36,682 nt of DNA from Rhodoferax sp. GTDB taxonomy: Bacteria; Pseudomonadota; Gammaproteobacteria; Burkholderiales; Burkholderiaceae_C. The notes under the pieces were generated by a model that searched no databases, was not told the origin of the DNA, and saw nothing but the letters and a program-made list of their open reading frames with translations. Positions 7,540-15,949 of the stretch are shown one piece after another. How positions within the stretch are numbered: position 1 is the first letter of the stretch; every line of letters begins with the position of its first letter. The DNA lies in contig NZ_JANXUQ010000145.1 in assembly GCF_025356155.1 (NCBI RefSeq), forward strand, positions 1 through 36,682, read 5' to 3'. Position numbers and translations under genes: made by a program.

Positions 7540-10500
7540 TTACAACGGTTGTACAACCGGCACCGAAGTTGACTTGGCCGTACTGCGGCGACGAAACAGG
7601 GGCCACATCACCAGGCGGAAGAGCGCGCGCAGCAGCAATAGCGTAGCGATCGCCTCGGCAAAAGTCAGTACAAAGGCCAGGAAAGCGTTCTGGCGTTGCG
7701 CGCGCAACGCGAACTTGTTCACCATACGATCACGCGCAATCTCAATGCTGTCATAGAACGTTGGCACCACCAGCAGCGTCAGCAGTGTGGACGTGATCGT
7801 GCCACCAATGATGGCAACGGCCAGCGGCTGGTAAAACTCTCCGCCTTCACCCAAGCCGATGGCGACCGGCATCATGCCGGCGATCAGCGCAAAGGTCGTC
7901 ATCAGAATGGGCCGCAGACGCGCGCGCCCGGCATCCATCAGCGCCTCTTCCCGATCAATGCCTTCTGCCTCGCGTTTGCGGGCGGCGTCCAGCAGCAGGA
8001 TGGCATTCTTGGCAACCAGGCCCATCAGCATAATCACGCCAATCATGCTCATCAGGTTGAGCGTGCTGCGGGCGACGATCAACGCCACCACCACGCCAAT
8101 CAACGACAGTGGTAACGACAGCATCACTGCCAACGGAGCGGTGAACGACCCAAACTGCATCACCAAGATCAAGTACATCAGACCAATCCCGGAGATCAGT
8201 GCGATACCCATTTGCTTGCCCAACTCGGCTTGGTCTTGGCCAGCGCCGCCCAGGTCCATGCCGTAGCCTGGCGGGTAGTCAAAGGATTTGGCCAGCTTCA
8301 CCGCGTCGGCCGTCACTTCACCGTTGGAGCGTCCTTGCACGTTGGCCGACACGGTGATGTTGCGCTTGCCATTGGAGTGCTCTATGCCCGACGGGCCCTT
8401 GCCCATGCTGAGGGTCGCGATCTGATCTAGCGGCACCATCATGTTGGTGCCCGACACGGCGATGGGCAGACGCTCGATGTTTTCCTTACTGACCCGGTCC
8501 TCGGGGTGCAGGCGCACTGCAACGTCACGGGTTTCACCGGTAGGGTCCACCCAGTCACCGACTTCGATGCCGGCAAAGGCCACGCGCAAAGCCTGCGCCG
8601 CATCGTTGGCCGAGATACCCATGGAGTTGGCCAGGCCCCGGTTGAGCTCGATCTTGAGTTCTTTCTTGGGGTCTTGCTGCGACAGGCCGACATCCACCGC
8701 ACCGGGCACCAGGCGCAGCTTGTCCATGTACGCGCTGGTAATCTCCAGCAACTTGCGCGAGTCGGGGCCGGTAAAGTCGATCTGCACGGGCTTGCGCGCG
8801 CCGTTGTTCAGGTCGTCCATCACCGTATATTCGGCACCCACGAGTGTGCGGATTTTTTCGCGCAACTCAACGGCAATCTCTTTGGCGCCCCGTGTGCGGG
8901 TGTTGCGCTTGCCAATGTCCACGTAAATGCGCCCGCCGCTGGCAGTGATATTGCTATTCGTCTCCTTGGTCTCGGCGATGGTACGGGCCAGTTCTGCGGC
9001 GCGTTCCATTTTCAAGCGCGCATATTCGACAGAGGACGACGCTGGCGTGCGCACTTCAATCATCAGGTTGCCGGAATCCGAGGCCGGCAGGAAACTGGTA
9101 CCACCCACCGTGACCTGCAGCGCGATAGCGCCGATGAGGCTGAGCACTGCAATGGCGGTCATCCAGCGGCGGTGGTGCAGCGCCCAGGCAATCACATTGC
9201 CATAGCGATCGGCCTGGTGGTCAAACCAGTTGTTGAAGCGGGCCAGTACAGCGCTGAGTCCTTTTTTGGGTGCCGTGTGGTGGTCCACCGGGTCGCCCCA
9301 GTAGGCCGACAGCATGGGGTCCAGCGTGAACGAGATCGCCAGACTGACCAGCACCGAACAGGTCACTGTCAATGCAAATGGGCGGAACCATTCGCCCGAC
9401 ACACCGGGCATAAAAGCGACCGGAATAAACACCGCAATGATGGAGAAGGTGGTTGCCGCTACCGCCAGGCCGATTTCGGCCGTACCTTCCAGCGACGCGG
9501 TGCGCCGGTCCGAGCCTTTCTGCATGTGGCGCACGATGTTTTCCCGCACCACAATCGCGTCATCGATCAGCACGCCGATAGCCAGCGACAGGCCGAGCAA
9601 GGTCATGAAGTTGAGTGTAAAACCGCACAACCACACTGCAATGAAAGCGGCGATGACGGATGTGGGCAGGCTCAACGCTGTAATCAGCGTAGAGCGCCAC
9701 GAGTTCAGGAAGGCGTAGACCACAAAAATGGTCAGTACCGCACCCAACATCAGCGATTCGATGACGTTGTTCAGGCTGCGCTGGGCGTCCACACCGCCGT
9801 CCCGGGTAATTTCCAGCTTGGTGCCAGGGTGGTCTTTTTCCAGATCGGTGTTGATATCTTTGACCAGCTCGCGGATAGCGGTCGCAGTGGACACGGTGCT
9901 GGCGTCGCGCGAGCGTGTGACAAACATGCCCACGTTGGGTTTGGCGCTGCGGATGCTCAACGAGTCGATGTCGGCAAAGCTGTCGTTGATGGTGGCCACC
10001 TGCGCCAAGCGCACGATCTGACCACCAACACGTTTGACCACGATGTTCTGGAATTCTTCGGGCGACTCGATGCGGCCCACCAGGCGTATGCTTTCCTCAT
10101 CCAGCGAGCCGCGTACCTTGCCAACCGGCGCATTGGTGTTTTGTGCGCGCAACGCAGCCACCACCTCGCCGACGGACACATTGAATTCACGCAGTTTCTC
10201 GGCACGCAGCAGCACCGATAGCTCGCGTTTCAAGGAGCCATTGATGTTGACGGTGGCCACCCCGGCAATACCGCGCAGCTTATCGGCCAGCACGTCCTCG
10301 GCAAGACGCGAGATTTCAGCATGGCTTTGTTTGCTGCTGGACAGGGCCAGATTCATGATCGGCTGTGCGGACGGGTCGTAGCGACGCAGCACCGGCTCGC
10401 GCATTTCGGTGGGCAGCTTGTAGCGCACGCTGGAGATCACATTGCGCACCTCGTCTGAGGCCTCGATCATGTTCTTCTTGAACGAAAACTGCACGTCAAA

Positions 10501-10770
10501 CCGGGCACTGCCTTCGGTCGAGTTGGAATACACCTCGGTCACGCCGGAGATGCTTTGCAGCGACTTTTCGATGCGGTTGACGATCTCACGCTCCACCGTG
10601 TCGGGGGAGGCGCCGGGATACGCAATCGTTACAAACAGGCCGGGCACCTCCACGTCGGGGTTCTGGTTGACGCGCAACTTGCTCATCGCCAGCAGCCCCA
10701 GGGCCATCAGTGCAATGATCAGGACTATGGTCGCCGTGGGGCGCTTGATACTGAAATCGGAGAGAAACAT
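7540..10770 (-). CDS. RND-family efflux transporter, inner-membrane permease
   Basis: This is a proton-driven AcrB/MexB-type pump subunit that moves hydrophobic compounds from the inner membrane and periplasm to an outer-membrane duct. The 1076 residues fit the family (about 1030-1060). It starts MFLSDFSIKRPTATIVLIIA, has the first periplasmic loop (NPDVEVPGLFVTIAYPGASP), a helix-4 region with the proton-relay pair D403-D404 in GVLIDDAIVVRENI, and the second-half repeat IGVIMLMGLVAKNAILLLD. Its ATG lies directly against the stop of the adaptor gene upstream. About 40 extra residues form a hydrophobic tail (LTFAEAIATLLLLRALFRLV), slightly longer than most relatives. No outer-membrane factor or regulator gene lies beside it, so it probably borrows a TolC-like protein. 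The substrate is unknown. Confidence 0.96.
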   Translation of the reverse strand: MFLSDFSIKRPTATIVLIIALMALGLLAMSKLRVNQNPDVEVPGLFVTIAYPGASPDTVEREIVNRIEKSLQSISGVTEVYSNSTEGSARFDVQFSFKKNMIEASDEVRNVISSVRYKLPTEMREPVLRRYDPSAQPIMNLALSSSKQSHAEISRLAEDVLADKLRGIAGVATVNINGSLKRELSVLLRAEKLREFNVSVGEVVAALRAQNTNAPVGKVRGSLDEESIRLVGRIESPEEFQNIVVKRVGGQIVRLAQVATINDSFADIDSLSIRSAKPNVGMFVTRSRDASTVSTATAIRELVKDINTDLEKDHPGTKLEITRDGGVDAQRSLNNVIESLMLGAVLTIFVVYAFLNSWRSTLITALSLPTSVIAAFIAVWLCGFTLNFMTLLGLSLAIGVLIDDAIVVRENIVRHMQKGSDRRTASLEGTAEIGLAVAATTFSIIAVFIPVAFMPGVSGEWFRPFALTVTCSVLVSLAISFTLDPMLSAYWGDPVDHHTAPKKGLSAVLARFNNWFDHQADRYGNVIAWALHHRRWMTAIAVLSLIGAIALQVTVGGTSFLPASDSGNLMIEVRTPASSSVEYARLKMERAAELARTIAETKETNSNITASGGRIYVDIGKRNTRTRGAKEIAVELREKIRTLVGAEYTVMDDLNNGARKPVQIDFTGPDSRKLLEITSAYMDKLRLVPGAVDVGLSQQDPKKELKIELNRGLANSMGISANDAAQALRVAFAGIEVGDWVDPTGETRDVAVRLHPEDRVSKENIERLPIAVSGTNMMVPLDQIATLSMGKGPSGIEHSNGKRNITVSANVQGRSNGEVTADAVKLAKSFDYPPGYGMDLGGAGQDQAELGKQMGIALISGIGLMYLILVMQFGSFTAPLAVMLSLPLSLIGVVVALIVARSTLNLMSMIGVIMLMGLVAKNAILLLDAARKREAEGIDREEALMDAGRARLRPILMTTFALIAGMMPVAIGLGEGGEFYQPLAVAIIGGTITSTLLTLLVVPTFYDSIEIARDRMVNKFALRAQRQNAFLAFVLTFAEAIATLLLLRALFRLVMWPLFRRRSTAKSTSVPVVQPL

Positions 10771-11919
10771 TTATGTTCCTTTGGCAGTCGACGATGCGGC
10801 GGAGGCTGCAGCTGTGGGGGGCTTGGCACTGGCCAGCTCGGCGGTCTGGCCTTCCTTGAAGCTTGAGCTGGGGCTGCGCAAAATGGTGTCTCCTTCCTTC
10901 AGTCCATTGTGTATTTCAATACTGCCGGTGCGGGGGTCGCGGGCACCAATTTGCAAGTCCACCTGGCTCAAGGTGTTGTTGGCGACACGCCAGACGGAGG
11001 CCTTGTCGCCTAACCTCACGAGTACCGACTCCGGCAATGTCAGCGCCTGCACGTTGCTGGATTCGATCGAGCCTTCGGCATACAGGCCGGCCACCTTGGG
11101 CTGATTGGCATCGCTGAAGCTGACCAGCACTTCGACCTGGCGTGTCACGTCATTGGCACTGGGGTCTACGCGGGTGACCTTGCCACGAAACTCCTGGCCG
11201 CCATACCCGTTGATGCGAAAGCTCACTGGCTGGCCCACATTGACCTGGCTGATCTTGTCGGCCGACACGCGGCCCGCAAAACGCATGCTGGTGGGGTCTA
11301 TGACCTTGAGCAATTCCTTGCCGATGGAGGCGGTGTCGCCCGCCGACACCTTGCGGTCGCTGACCACGCCGTCAAACGGAGCGCGCACGATGGTGCGTTC
11401 TAGTTGCTGGCGCGCCACCACGGCGCGTGCGTTGGAGGCCGACAATTCGCTTTGTGCGCCGTTGCGCCGCACTTCGGCATCGTCCAGCGCCTGCAGGGAT
11501 GTCATACCCGATGCGCGCAGTGTCTTCAAGCGTTGGAGATTGCGCTCAGCCTGGTCCAGCGACTGGGTAGCGTTGCGCGCGTTGTCTTGCGCCGAGCGCA
11601 AGTTGTCCTGTATGGAGGTCTGGTCCAGCCGCGCGAGTACGTCACCCTTGCGCACCACGTCGCCGTTTTCCTTCAATACCTGCAGCACCACGGCCGACAC
11701 TTCGGCGCGCAGATCGGCCTTGCGCTCGGGCTGTATGGAACCAGTGACCACCGGGCCGGACGCGAGCGTGTTCGAGCGAATGGTGATGATGTCCTCGGGT
11801 GCGATCACCAGCTTGGCGGGTGTCACCGCAGCGTCTTTTTTATCGCCTTTGCCGGGGAACTTGTCGCATGCCGTCAGGCTTATGGCCAGCGCGGTAACGA
11901 TGAGAAGGGGACGCAGCAT
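10771..11919 (-). CDS. RND efflux periplasmic adaptor (membrane fusion protein), lipoprotein
   Basis: This protein bridges the RND pump and an outer-membrane channel. The ATG at 11919 gives a lipoprotein signal, MLRPLLIVTALAISLTAC, with the lipid-anchored Cys at residue 18, and has GGAGAG just upstream; the frame is open to 12000, but the extra residues do not fit a signal. Family parts appear in order: a first barrel/lipoyl half (VVTGSIQPERKADLRAEVSA, DVLARLDQTS), an alpha-hairpin (about 105-165, SIQDNLRSAQDNARNATQSL), and the second lipoyl half (RTIVRAPFDGVVSDRKVSAG). A beta-barrel and membrane-proximal domain follow. The Ala- and Thr-rich tail has no known role. Its stop codon touches the ATG of the pump gene, so the two are certainly co-transcribed. 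Confidence 0.95.
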   Translation of the reverse strand: MLRPLLIVTALAISLTACDKFPGKGDKKDAAVTPAKLVIAPEDIITIRSNTLASGPVVTGSIQPERKADLRAEVSAVVLQVLKENGDVVRKGDVLARLDQTSIQDNLRSAQDNARNATQSLDQAERNLQRLKTLRASGMTSLQALDDAEVRRNGAQSELSASNARAVVARQQLERTIVRAPFDGVVSDRKVSAGDTASIGKELLKVIDPTSMRFAGRVSADKISQVNVGQPVSFRINGYGGQEFRGKVTRVDPSANDVTRQVEVLVSFSDANQPKVAGLYAEGSIESSNVQALTLPESVLVRLGDKASVWRVANNTLSQVDLQIGARDPRTGSIEIHNGLKEGDTILRSPSSSFKEGQTAELASAKPPTAAASAASSTAKGT

Positions 11920-11983
11920 AGAGAACTCTCCGTGTGGGAAAACTGACAATTTGGGATGGCGCGGATCGGTTTGGTGGCCTTTT

Positions 11984-12014
11984 CTATTACGCGAGGCCAT
12001 GATTATGGGGTCAA
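11984..12014 (-). promoter_or_regulatory. Possible sigma-70 promoter of the RND operon
   Basis: On the minus strand TTGACC (12014-12009) is followed after 19 bases by TAATAG (11989-11984), about 65 bases before the adaptor start codon. The spacer is longer than the ideal 17, so this is a weak candidate. Confidence 0.25.
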
Positions 12015-12067
12015 CAGATGTAAGCCCGTTGCGCCCCGCCGAGCAGGCCCGGCCGGGGGAAGACCGC

Positions 12068-12283
12068 TCAGGCCTTGCGAACTAAGGTGGTTGGTGTGGC
12101 TGTCGCAGTGGCGGTTACCGCGGCAGACTTGTGGCCCACGATCACCACGGTGGGCAACTCAATGGTGCGCGTGGGGGGAGTCGACGCGCCTTGCATGCCC
12201 ACGACGACGGTGCTCAGCCAGGTAATGGACAGGGCTGCGCCCAGTGTCAGGCCGAGGATTTTGGATGTGGTGCGTGTGGTCAT
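12068..12283 (-). CDS. Small exported protein of unknown function
   Basis: This 71-residue product starts at ATG 12283, preceded by a good ribosome site (AAGGAGCC). The N-terminal 30 residues (TTSKILGLTLGAALSITWLS) look like a signal peptide or a single membrane anchor. The rest is short and rich in Thr, Val and Ala, with the segment RTIELPTVVIVGHK. I do not recognise a family with a known role, although small Burkholderiales proteins with a similar LPTVVV-type motif exist. It lies 148 bases upstream of the RND adaptor on the same strand and might share a transcript with it. A perfect 25-bp palindrome lies 58 bases upstream of its start. Confidence 0.7.
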   Translation of the reverse strand: MTTRTTSKILGLTLGAALSITWLSTVVVGMQGASTPPTRTIELPTVVIVGHKSAAVTATATATPTTLVRKA

Positions 12284-12341
12284 GATGGGCTCCTTGTTGC
12301 GTTGGGGTGAACTGTAAAGAGGCATTGCGGACCCCGCACGG

Positions 12342-12366
12342 GTTTTGCGACCGGTGGTCGCAAAAC
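12342..12366. promoter_or_regulatory. Perfect 25-bp palindrome, operator-like
   Basis: Arms gttttgcgacc (12342-12352) and ggtcgcaaaac (12356-12366) are perfect 11-bp complements around a 3-base spacer. It lies between the end of the AEC transporter gene and the small exported-protein gene. There is no U-run on either side, so it is less likely a terminator than a protein-binding site or a regulatory hairpin. Confidence 0.5.
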
Positions 12367-12455
12367 GTGACGATCTGCTGATTTAGGGGTGTGGGTGGGG
12401 CGCCTAAAGCACCCGAACTGGGTTGCTGTCTGGCGGTAGCAGACCCTGGCGCGCG

Positions 12456-13409
12456 TTACAAATGCGGGGCCAAAGCCATGACCAGCGACACAGAGACCAT
12501 TGCCAAGCCGGTCGAAACCGCTACGCTGGCCGTCACCAGTTCTTCGGCCACGTTGTAACGTTGCGAGAACATGAACACGTTGGCACCAATGGGCAGCGAC
12601 GCCGTCACCACCATCACGGTCAGCGGTAAGCCGTGCAGCCCCAGCAGCACGCCCACCAGCGCCACCAGGGCAGGTAGCAGCAGGTTTTTCAGCAAAGCCA
12701 GACCGAAGGCCCTCTTGAGCTCGTGGCCAATGCGGGCGCTGGCCAGCGTGGCGCCTACCAGCAGCAGCGACATAGGCCCCATCGCGGTGCCCATGAGTTG
12801 CAGCGGGCGGTCCAGCACGGTGGGCATCACCAGGCCGGTCTGTGCGAACAGCAGGCCCAGCAGGATGGGCAGCGGCACCGGGTGCAGGATGCCATTGCGC
12901 AGTGCGTCCAGAACCGGACGGCGCCATACCGCTCGGGTGGCAGGGGCGGCGTGGGCGCTTGCGGCCTGGCGGGCCACGGCCAGCTCCAACGCGATGGTGG
13001 CCAGCGTCAGCAGCACAAGTGCGTGCAAAGAGATGATCGTGAACAGGCTGACCATGCCGGCCTCGCCATAGGCCAGCCCGATCAGCGGCACGCCAATCGC
13101 CACCGTATTGCTGAAAGTGGCGGCCAGCGCCAGCACCGTGGCCCGCTGCGTGGCCCGGCCCAGGGCCAGCATCACGAGGAACAACGCAATGACCGCCGTG
13201 AAGTAAGCCGCCACCGGCTTGTAGTCCAACTGCTCTACGTGCACCGTGCTCATCGTGCGGAATAGCAGGGCCGGCGTCAGCACCATGAAGACCAGACGCC
13301 CCAGGTCTTTCGTGGCCTCAGCCCTCATCCAGCCTGCGCGACACGCTATAAATCCAATAGCAATGAGCAAGATAACCGGGAGTAGCGACGACAGGACAAT
13401 GGATTGCAT
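12456..13409 (-). CDS. AEC-family (auxin efflux carrier type) transporter
   Basis: The 317-residue membrane protein fits the AEC family of bacterial exporters and uptake carriers, which handle malate or other organic acids in characterised cases. It starts MQSIVLSSLLPVILLIAIGF and has about ten hydrophobic segments in two halves (LDYKPVAAYFTAVIALFLVM, VLALAATFSNTVAIGVPLIG, LPLTVMVVTASLPIGANVFM). The broken-helix segments FSNTVAIGVPL and LPIGANVFMFSQRYNVAEEL are typical. The start was set at ATG 13409; the frame is open to 13598, but the added residues are Arg- and Pro-rich and lie over the divergent gene. The substrate cannot be told. It is divergent from the radical SAM gene and shares the 71-base gap 13410-13480 with it. 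Confidence 0.93.
   Translation of the reverse strand: MQSIVLSSLLPVILLIAIGFIACRAGWMRAEATKDLGRLVFMVLTPALLFRTMSTVHVEQLDYKPVAAYFTAVIALFLVMLALGRATQRATVLALAATFSNTVAIGVPLIGLAYGEAGMVSLFTIISLHALVLLTLATIALELAVARQAASAHAAPATRAVWRRPVLDALRNGILHPVPLPILLGLLFAQTGLVMPTVLDRPLQLMGTAMGPMSLLLVGATLASARIGHELKRAFGLALLKNLLLPALVALVGVLLGLHGLPLTVMVVTASLPIGANVFMFSQRYNVAEELVTASVAVSTGLAMVSVSLVMALAPHL
13345..13361. repeat. GCTAY-N7-RTAGC motif, copy 3 (inside the AEC gene)
   Basis: gctat and atagc flank seven bases within the first membrane helix of the AEC transporter, where the coding strand encodes IAIGFIA. Spacing is identical to the other copies. Confidence 0.65.
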
Positions 13410-13480
13410 GGGGCAGGGGCGCAGAAAACCTGATTTTCGCCCACCGGGCCTAATTTGAATCGCCGTTGAATAATCGGGGT

Positions 13481-15058
13481 ATGCACAACCCAGGTCCCGC
13501 CATCGTTCTCTGCACGCTGAACGCCAAGTACATCCACGCCTCGCTGGGTTTGCGCTATCTGCTCGCAAACATGGGCGACTTGGCGGAGCAGACCGCATTG
13601 CGCGAGTTCACGATTGCCCGCAAGCCCCAGGAGCTGGCAGACGAGCTGCTGGCGCTGCAGCCCCGCGTCCTGGGCTTTGGCGTGTACATCTGGAATGTGA
13701 CCGAGACCACGGCACTGGTGCGCCTGCTGAAGGCCGCGCGGCCGGACATCAAGATTGTGCTGGGCGGCCCCGAGGTCAGCCATGAGTGGGCCGAGCAGGA
13801 CATCGTGCAGCTGTCCAACCACGTCATCACCGGCTGGGGCGACATCAGCTTCCCCAAGCTGTGCCGCGCGCTATTGCATGGGCCGCAGCCCCTGATGAAG
13901 GTCATTGCCGGCGAGCAACCCGAACTGGACACCATTGCCCTGCCCTACACCCATTACACCGATGCCGACCTGGCGCACCGCCTGCTGTATGTAGAGGCCT
14001 CGCGTGGCTGTCCGTTCAAGTGCGAGTTCTGCCTGAGTTCGCTGGACAAGACGGCTATCGCTTTTGACCTGGATGGGTTTCTGGCCGAGATGGACACGCT
14101 GTTCCAGCGCGGCGCGCGCAACTTCAAGTTTGTGGATCGCACCTTCAATTTGAAAATCGATACCTCGGCCCGCATCCTGCAGTTCTTTCTGGACCGTATG
14201 TGTGACGCGCTGTTTGTGCACTTCGAAGTTATTCCCGACCATTTGCCGGACCGCCTGAAAGTGTTGATGGCGCAGTTTCCGCCGGGCGTGCTGCAACTGG
14301 AGGTCGGCATACAAAGCTTTAACCCCGAGGTGCAAAAGCGCATCTCCCGACGGCAAGACAATGCTAAGACTGAGGTCAATCTGCAGTGGCTGGTGCAGCA
14401 GTCTCCCGCCCACCTGCACACCGACCTGATCTTTGGCCTGCCGGGCGAGACGTGGGAGAGCTTTGCTGCGGGGTTTGACCGCCTGTATGCCTTGCGCCCG
14501 CACGAGATCCAGCTGGGTTTGCTCAAGCGTTTGCGCGGCACGCCGATTGCGCGCCACACGCTGGAGCACGGCATGGTCTACGCCACAGAGCCGCCCTATG
14601 CGGTGCGGCAGACGGCGGTGCTCGATGCAGACATGGTGCAGCGCTTTATCCGCCTGGCCCGCTACTGGGACCTGGTGGCCAACTCCGGCCGCTTCAAACA
14701 AGCGCTGGGCGCGCTGCTGCAGGGCGGCTCAGCGTTTGAAGCATTTGCAGCCTGGAGCGACTGGCTGTGGCAGACCACACAGAAGACCCATGGCCTGACA
14801 CCGGAGGAGCTTGTGGATGCGCTGTTTGACTACCTGACCGCGCGGCGTGGTCTACCAACGGAACAGGTTCGCCAGATGCTGTTGGTCGACTACCAGCGCA
14901 GCGGCGCCCATGCCCGCCCGCACTGCTTACGCGACGTGTTGCCGCGCCCGGCGGCACCCCAGCGCAGCATGCAGTCCAAGCAATTGGCGCTGCGCCAGGC
15001 CCAGCACAGTCGGCCCGTGCAGACCACGGCAGCTGAATCCACGTTGATCGCGCCGTGA
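13481..15058 (+). CDS. B12-binding-domain radical SAM protein (DUF4080-like)
   Basis: This 525-residue protein has an N-terminal cobalamin-binding-like domain (residues about 5-140: IVLCTLNAKYIHASLGLRYL, PRVLGFGVYIWNVTETTALV, KIVLGGPEVSHEW). The radical SAM domain follows, with the iron-sulfur cluster motif Cys177-x3-Cys181-x2-Cys184 (ASRGCPFKCEFCLSS). The barrel continues with LQLEVGIQSFNPEVQKRISR and HTDLIFGLPGETWESF. The C-terminal 150 residues match the DUF4080-type extension. The family includes methyltransferases and oxidative cyclases of the BchE type, but the substrate here is unknown. ATG 13481 follows tcgggg; an upstream in-frame TTG at 13466 is less likely. It is probably co-transcribed with the HDOD gene 45 bases downstream. 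Confidence 0.93.
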   Translation: MHNPGPAIVLCTLNAKYIHASLGLRYLLANMGDLAEQTALREFTIARKPQELADELLALQPRVLGFGVYIWNVTETTALVRLLKAARPDIKIVLGGPEVSHEWAEQDIVQLSNHVITGWGDISFPKLCRALLHGPQPLMKVIAGEQPELDTIALPYTHYTDADLAHRLLYVEASRGCPFKCEFCLSSLDKTAIAFDLDGFLAEMDTLFQRGARNFKFVDRTFNLKIDTSARILQFFLDRMCDALFVHFEVIPDHLPDRLKVLMAQFPPGVLQLEVGIQSFNPEVQKRISRRQDNAKTEVNLQWLVQQSPAHLHTDLIFGLPGETWESFAAGFDRLYALRPHEIQLGLLKRLRGTPIARHTLEHGMVYATEPPYAVRQTAVLDADMVQRFIRLARYWDLVANSGRFKQALGALLQGGSAFEAFAAWSDWLWQTTQKTHGLTPEELVDALFDYLTARRGLPTEQVRQMLLVDYQRSGAHARPHCLRDVLPRPAAPQRSMQSKQLALRQAQHSRPVQTTAAESTLIAP

Positions 15059-15103
15059 TAGCGTCTTGACCCCGGTGATGCGTGCGCCCATACTGGAGGC
15101 CAT

Positions 15104-15949
15104 ATGGTTACCCCTACCCGATATCTGACCGCTCCGCTGCGGGACCTGGAGGCCTGGACCCGCTACTTTCGCGATGCGCAAATCCCCGTTCTGGCCAAGA
15201 CGTCGCTGGCATTGGAAGCCCTGCGCGCGGACGAGGACAATGTGGACGCGAGCACGCTGGGTGGGACCATTGAATGCGACCCGTTGATGTCGCTGAAGCT
15301 GCTGGCCCATGTGGCCAGCAAGCGCCGGGCCGACACGGCGACAGAGACCGAAAACATCACCACGTCGCTGGTGATGACCGGCATATCTCCCTTCTTCAAT
15401 AACTTTGGTCTGCAGCCCACGGTAGAAGACCATTTGCACGACCAGGCCGAAGCGCTGGAGGGTTTGCGCGCGCTGCTGCACCGGGCCGAACGCGCAGCAC
15501 AATTTGCCGCGGGCTTTGCCGTGCACCGAAACGACACCGACGCGGATGTGATACGGCTGGCGGCCTTTCTGCACGACTTCGCCGAAATGCTGATGTGGTG
15601 CCATGCCCCCACGTTGCAGCTGCGCATCGCGCAGGCGCAGAGGGCGGACCCCACGTTGCGCAGCGCCACCGTTCAGCGCGCCACGCTGAACATCGAACTG
15701 GACGACCTGCGCCAGGCGCTGATGAAGCTGTGGCATCTGCCCGAACTGCTGGTGCGCCTTAGCGACGACCGCCATGCCGATACCGCCATTGTGCGCAATG
15801 TGGTGCTGGCCGTGCGCTTGGCCCGCCACACCATGCAGGGCTGGGACAACGCTGCAGTGCCGGACGATGTAGAAGACATCGCGAAGCTGCTCAATGTGGC
15901 GCCGGCCGTGGCCTCGGCCTATGCGCGCAGGATTGAGAGTTCTGCTTAA
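15104..15949 (+). CDS. HDOD-domain signalling protein
   Basis: The 281-residue protein carries an HDOD domain, a catalytically dead relative of HD phosphohydrolases that acts in bacterial signalling. The opening (RDAQIPVLAKTSLALEALRA) and the segment TIECDPLMSLKLLAHVASKR match the usual start of the domain, followed by DADVIRLAAFLHDFAEMLMW and RQALMKLWHLPELLVRLSDD. No other output domain is seen. ATG 15104 has a good GGAGG just upstream. Its stop overlaps the stop of the convergent methyltransferase gene by four bases (15946-15949), leaving no room for a terminator. Confidence 0.88.
   Translation: MVTPTRYLTAPLRDLEAWTRYFRDAQIPVLAKTSLALEALRADEDNVDASTLGGTIECDPLMSLKLLAHVASKRRADTATETENITTSLVMTGISPFFNNFGLQPTVEDHLHDQAEALEGLRALLHRAERAAQFAAGFAVHRNDTDADVIRLAAFLHDFAEMLMWCHAPTLQLRIAQAQRADPTLRSATVQRATLNIELDDLRQALMKLWHLPELLVRLSDDRHADTAIVRNVVLAVRLARHTMQGWDNAAVPDDVEDIAKLLNVAPAVASAYARRIESSA

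Noticed and set aside
8506..10221. 571-codon plus-strand open frame opposite the RND pump gene
   Set aside because: It is antisense to a clear RND gene with all motifs. Its translation is His- and Gln-rich without any domain, as expected for shadow frames in GC-rich DNA.
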